In this document: positions 5,998 through 7,470 of the stretch, piece after piece | How the letters are laid out: every line of letters starts with the position of its first letter | Position numbering within the stretch: the stretch's first letter is position 1 | The notes under the pieces: model-generated | Databases searched by the model: none | Told to the model about the DNA's origin: nothing | Seen by the model: the letters and a program-made list of their open reading frames with translations, nothing else | Assembly: GCA_029940125.1 (NCBI GenBank) | Contig: JAOZRP010000103.1 | Location: 1-7,470, forward strand | Source of the DNA: a bacterium | GTDB taxonomy: Bacteria; Desulfobacterota; Anaeroferrophillalia; Anaeroferrophillales; Anaeroferrophillaceae | DNA length: 7,470 nt | Reading direction: 5' to 3' | Made by a program: the position numbers and the translations under genes

Positions 5998-6761
5998 TCC
6001 AGGAACCATTCGCATCCGGCGATTCCGCCATCCATCAGTTAAGCCCAACTCTACGGGTGGTCGCGGCCGCGGCCTATTCCTTTTTGGTCGCCCTCGCCCA
6101 CGGCCTGCCAACCCTGGCCGTCGCTCTGGTTTTCTCCCTGCTGATGGTGCTGTTCGCCCGCCTGCCGCTGGGTAAAGTATTGCAGCGGTTCACCGTCGTC
6201 CTCGGCTTTCTGCTGCTGATCTGGGCCATTCTGCCCTGGACCTATAAGGGTGAAATCCTTTATCAATTCGGCCCTCTGGCCCTTTCCCGGCCCGGAGTTC
6301 TGCTGTGCCTGGAAATCAGTCTGAAATCCATCGCCATCCTGCTGGCCATGATCGCCCTGGTGTCCACCATGACCACCGCCAGGCTGGGACACGCACTCAA
6401 CCGCCTGCATCTGCCGGATAAGCTGGTGTACCTGATCCTGATTACGTATCGCTATATCTTTGTCATCGAACAGGAATACCAGCGGCTGATGCGCGCTGTC
6501 CGAATCCGCAATTTTTCCCCGGGAACCAACCTGCACACCTACCGCACCTATGCCTGGCTGCTGGGCATGCTCTTTGTCCGCTCCGCCGAACGGGCCAAAA
6601 GGGTGCACCAGGCCATGGTCTGCCGGGGGTTCAGCGGCAAATTCTATTCCCTGCTGGAAAGCCCCCGGGGATATCGAAACTGGGTTTTCGTCATCCTGAT
6701 GTCCCTATCCCTGCTCAGCCTGGCAATCCTTGAAATCAGCGCCCCGACCATGCTACTATAG
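5994..6761 (+). CDS. nikQ: NikQ, EcfT-type transmembrane component of nickel ECF transporter
   Basis: Transmembrane coupling protein of the energising module (CbiQ/EcfT family), 255 aa. Hydrophobic segments lie near residues 21-55, 65-82, 98-126 and 229-250, as usual for the family. The long cytoplasmic part carries the two coupling helices that contact the ATPase: RAVRIRNF (167-174) and QAMVCRGFSGK (206-216). These correspond to the two Ala-Arg-Gly motifs of EcfT proteins. The second is close to consensus; the first has Arg-Asn in place of Arg-Gly. HLPDKLVYLILITYRYIF (139-156) is a typical CbiQ stretch. Its ATG overlaps the nikL stop by 4 bp (ATGA), implying translational coupling, with only a weak GCGGAAG just upstream. 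Nickel rather than cobalt is inferred from the operon. Confidence 0.9.
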   Translation: MIQEPFASGDSAIHQLSPTLRVVAAAAYSFLVALAHGLPTLAVALVFSLLMVLFARLPLGKVLQRFTVVLGFLLLIWAILPWTYKGEILYQFGPLALSRPGVLLCLEISLKSIAILLAMIALVSTMTTARLGHALNRLHLPDKLVYLILITYRYIFVIEQEYQRLMRAVRIRNFSPGTNLHTYRTYAWLLGMLFVRSAERAKRVHQAMVCRGFSGKFYSLLESPRGYRNWVFVILMSLSLLSLAILEISAPTMLL

Positions 6762-6781
6762 CCGGATGAAAAAGGAAGACA

Positions 6782-7470
6782 ATGCCTGACACCCCCCTGT
6801 TCAGCCTGAACAATATCAGCTTCAACTACCCGGGACGCGAACCGGTCATCAAGGATTTGCAACTGCAGTTCTTCCGGGGCGACCGCATCGGCCTGGTAGC
6901 CCCCAACGGCAGCGGCAAAACTACTCTTTTTCACCTGATCATGGGATTGCTGACCCCCACCGCCGGCACGATAGAGTTCATGGGAAAGCCGATGGTCAGC
7001 GGGGAGGATTTTGCCAAACTGAGGCAGAAAATCGGTCTGCTGTTCCAGGATGCCGACGACCAGTTGTTCAGCCCCACCGTGATCGAAGACGTGGCTTTCG
7101 GCCCGCTGAACCTGGGCTGCTCCCGGGAGGAAGCCCGGGAGATATCTCTGCAGACCCTGGAATTCCTGGGATTAAGCGACTTTGCCGACCGCATCACCTT
7201 TAAGCTGTCAGGCGGGGAAAAAAAGCTGGTTTCCCTGGCCACGGTGCTGGCCATGAAGCCGGAAGTCCTGCTCCTGGATGAACCCACCGCCGGCCTCGAC
7301 CGGAAAACCAAGGCCAGACTGATGGAAATTTTGAACCACCTGGAACTTTCCTACATCATCATTTCCCATGAGTTTGATTTTCTCAAGGAAACCGCCCAGC
7401 ACATCTACACCATGGAAGACGGCAAAATCATCCTGGATGAAGAGCTGCACATTCATCACCATGAACATGC
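6782..7470 (+). CDS. nikO: NikO, ATPase component of nickel ECF transporter (partial, 3' end cut)
   Basis: Cytoplasmic ABC ATPase that powers NikQ/NikM. The frame is open from the ATG at 6782 to the window end (229 complete codons, no stop), so the C-terminus is missing. RBS AAAGGAAG (6771-6778) precedes it, 20 bp after nikQ. All motifs are present: Walker A APNGSGKTT (residues 40-48, starting with Ala rather than the usual Gly, which the consensus allows), the Q-loop Gln89 in LFQDADDQLFSPTV (87-100), signature LSGGEKK (142-148), Walker B LLLDEPTAGLD (163-173) and the switch His196 in ISHEFD. DDQLFSPTV is characteristic of CbiO/NikO/EcfA ATPases. The visible sequence ends in a His-rich run, His223, 225, 226, 227 and 229. 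Family members are usually about 240-280 aa, so little is probably missing. Confidence 0.92.
   Translation, partial: MPDTPLFSLNNISFNYPGREPVIKDLQLQFFRGDRIGLVAPNGSGKTTLFHLIMGLLTPTAGTIEFMGKPMVSGEDFAKLRQKIGLLFQDADDQLFSPTVIEDVAFGPLNLGCSREEAREISLQTLEFLGLSDFADRITFKLSGGEKKLVSLATVLAMKPEVLLLDEPTAGLDRKTKARLMEILNHLELSYIIISHEFDFLKETAQHIYTMEDGKIILDEELHIHHHEH

Overview
The window most likely comes from a Gram-negative anaerobe of the deltaproteobacterial type (Desulfobacterota). This is inferred from a GC-rich sequence with strong G/C third positions, from exported proteins with Sec signal peptides, and above all from a nickel ECF importer of the NikK-NikM-NikL-NikQ-NikO type. No rRNA, tRNA, integrase, transposase or CRISPR array is visible, and the window reads as ordinary chromosome.

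Positions 1-197 hold no convincing gene. They contain a perfect hairpin, a short tandem repeat and a terminator-like hairpin. Positions 198-1835 (+) encode a phosphoglucomutase of the eukaryotic PGM1 type. Converging on it, 1864-3525 (-) encodes an AspT/YidE-type membrane transporter with two cytoplasmic RCK/TrkA-C domains; only 28 bp separate the two genes, and a possible terminator for the transporter lies inside the 3' end of pgm.

Positions 3526-3963 are a 438-bp divergent intergenic region. It holds a weak promoter candidate towards the transporter and a good sigma70-type promoter (TTGACA-N17-TATGAA) towards the nickel genes. Downstream of that promoter is a leader of about 140 nt with three consecutive inverted repeats. 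The last is a terminator-like hairpin ending in seven T residues just before the ribosome binding site. The middle one is a perfect 9-bp dyad whose half-sites are spaced as in a NikR operator. Either transcription attenuation or repressor binding could control the operon.

Positions 3964-7470 (+) are a tight operon: nikK (exported DUF4198 protein), nikM (CbiM-family metal-binding S component), nikL (exported, membrane-anchored accessory protein), nikQ (EcfT-type transmembrane component) and nikO (ATPase, cut by the window end). NikM would bind Ni2+ (or Co2+) through its Met1-His2 amino terminus, NikQ and NikO would energise import, and NikK and NikL probably deliver or gate the metal on the periplasmic side, in place of the CbiN/NikN subunit of other systems. 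Both NikK and NikL are predicted to start with histidine after signal peptide cleavage, a feature worth testing.

Nothing here is a clearly new system. The most interesting items are the structured leader and the N-terminal histidines of the two accessory proteins.
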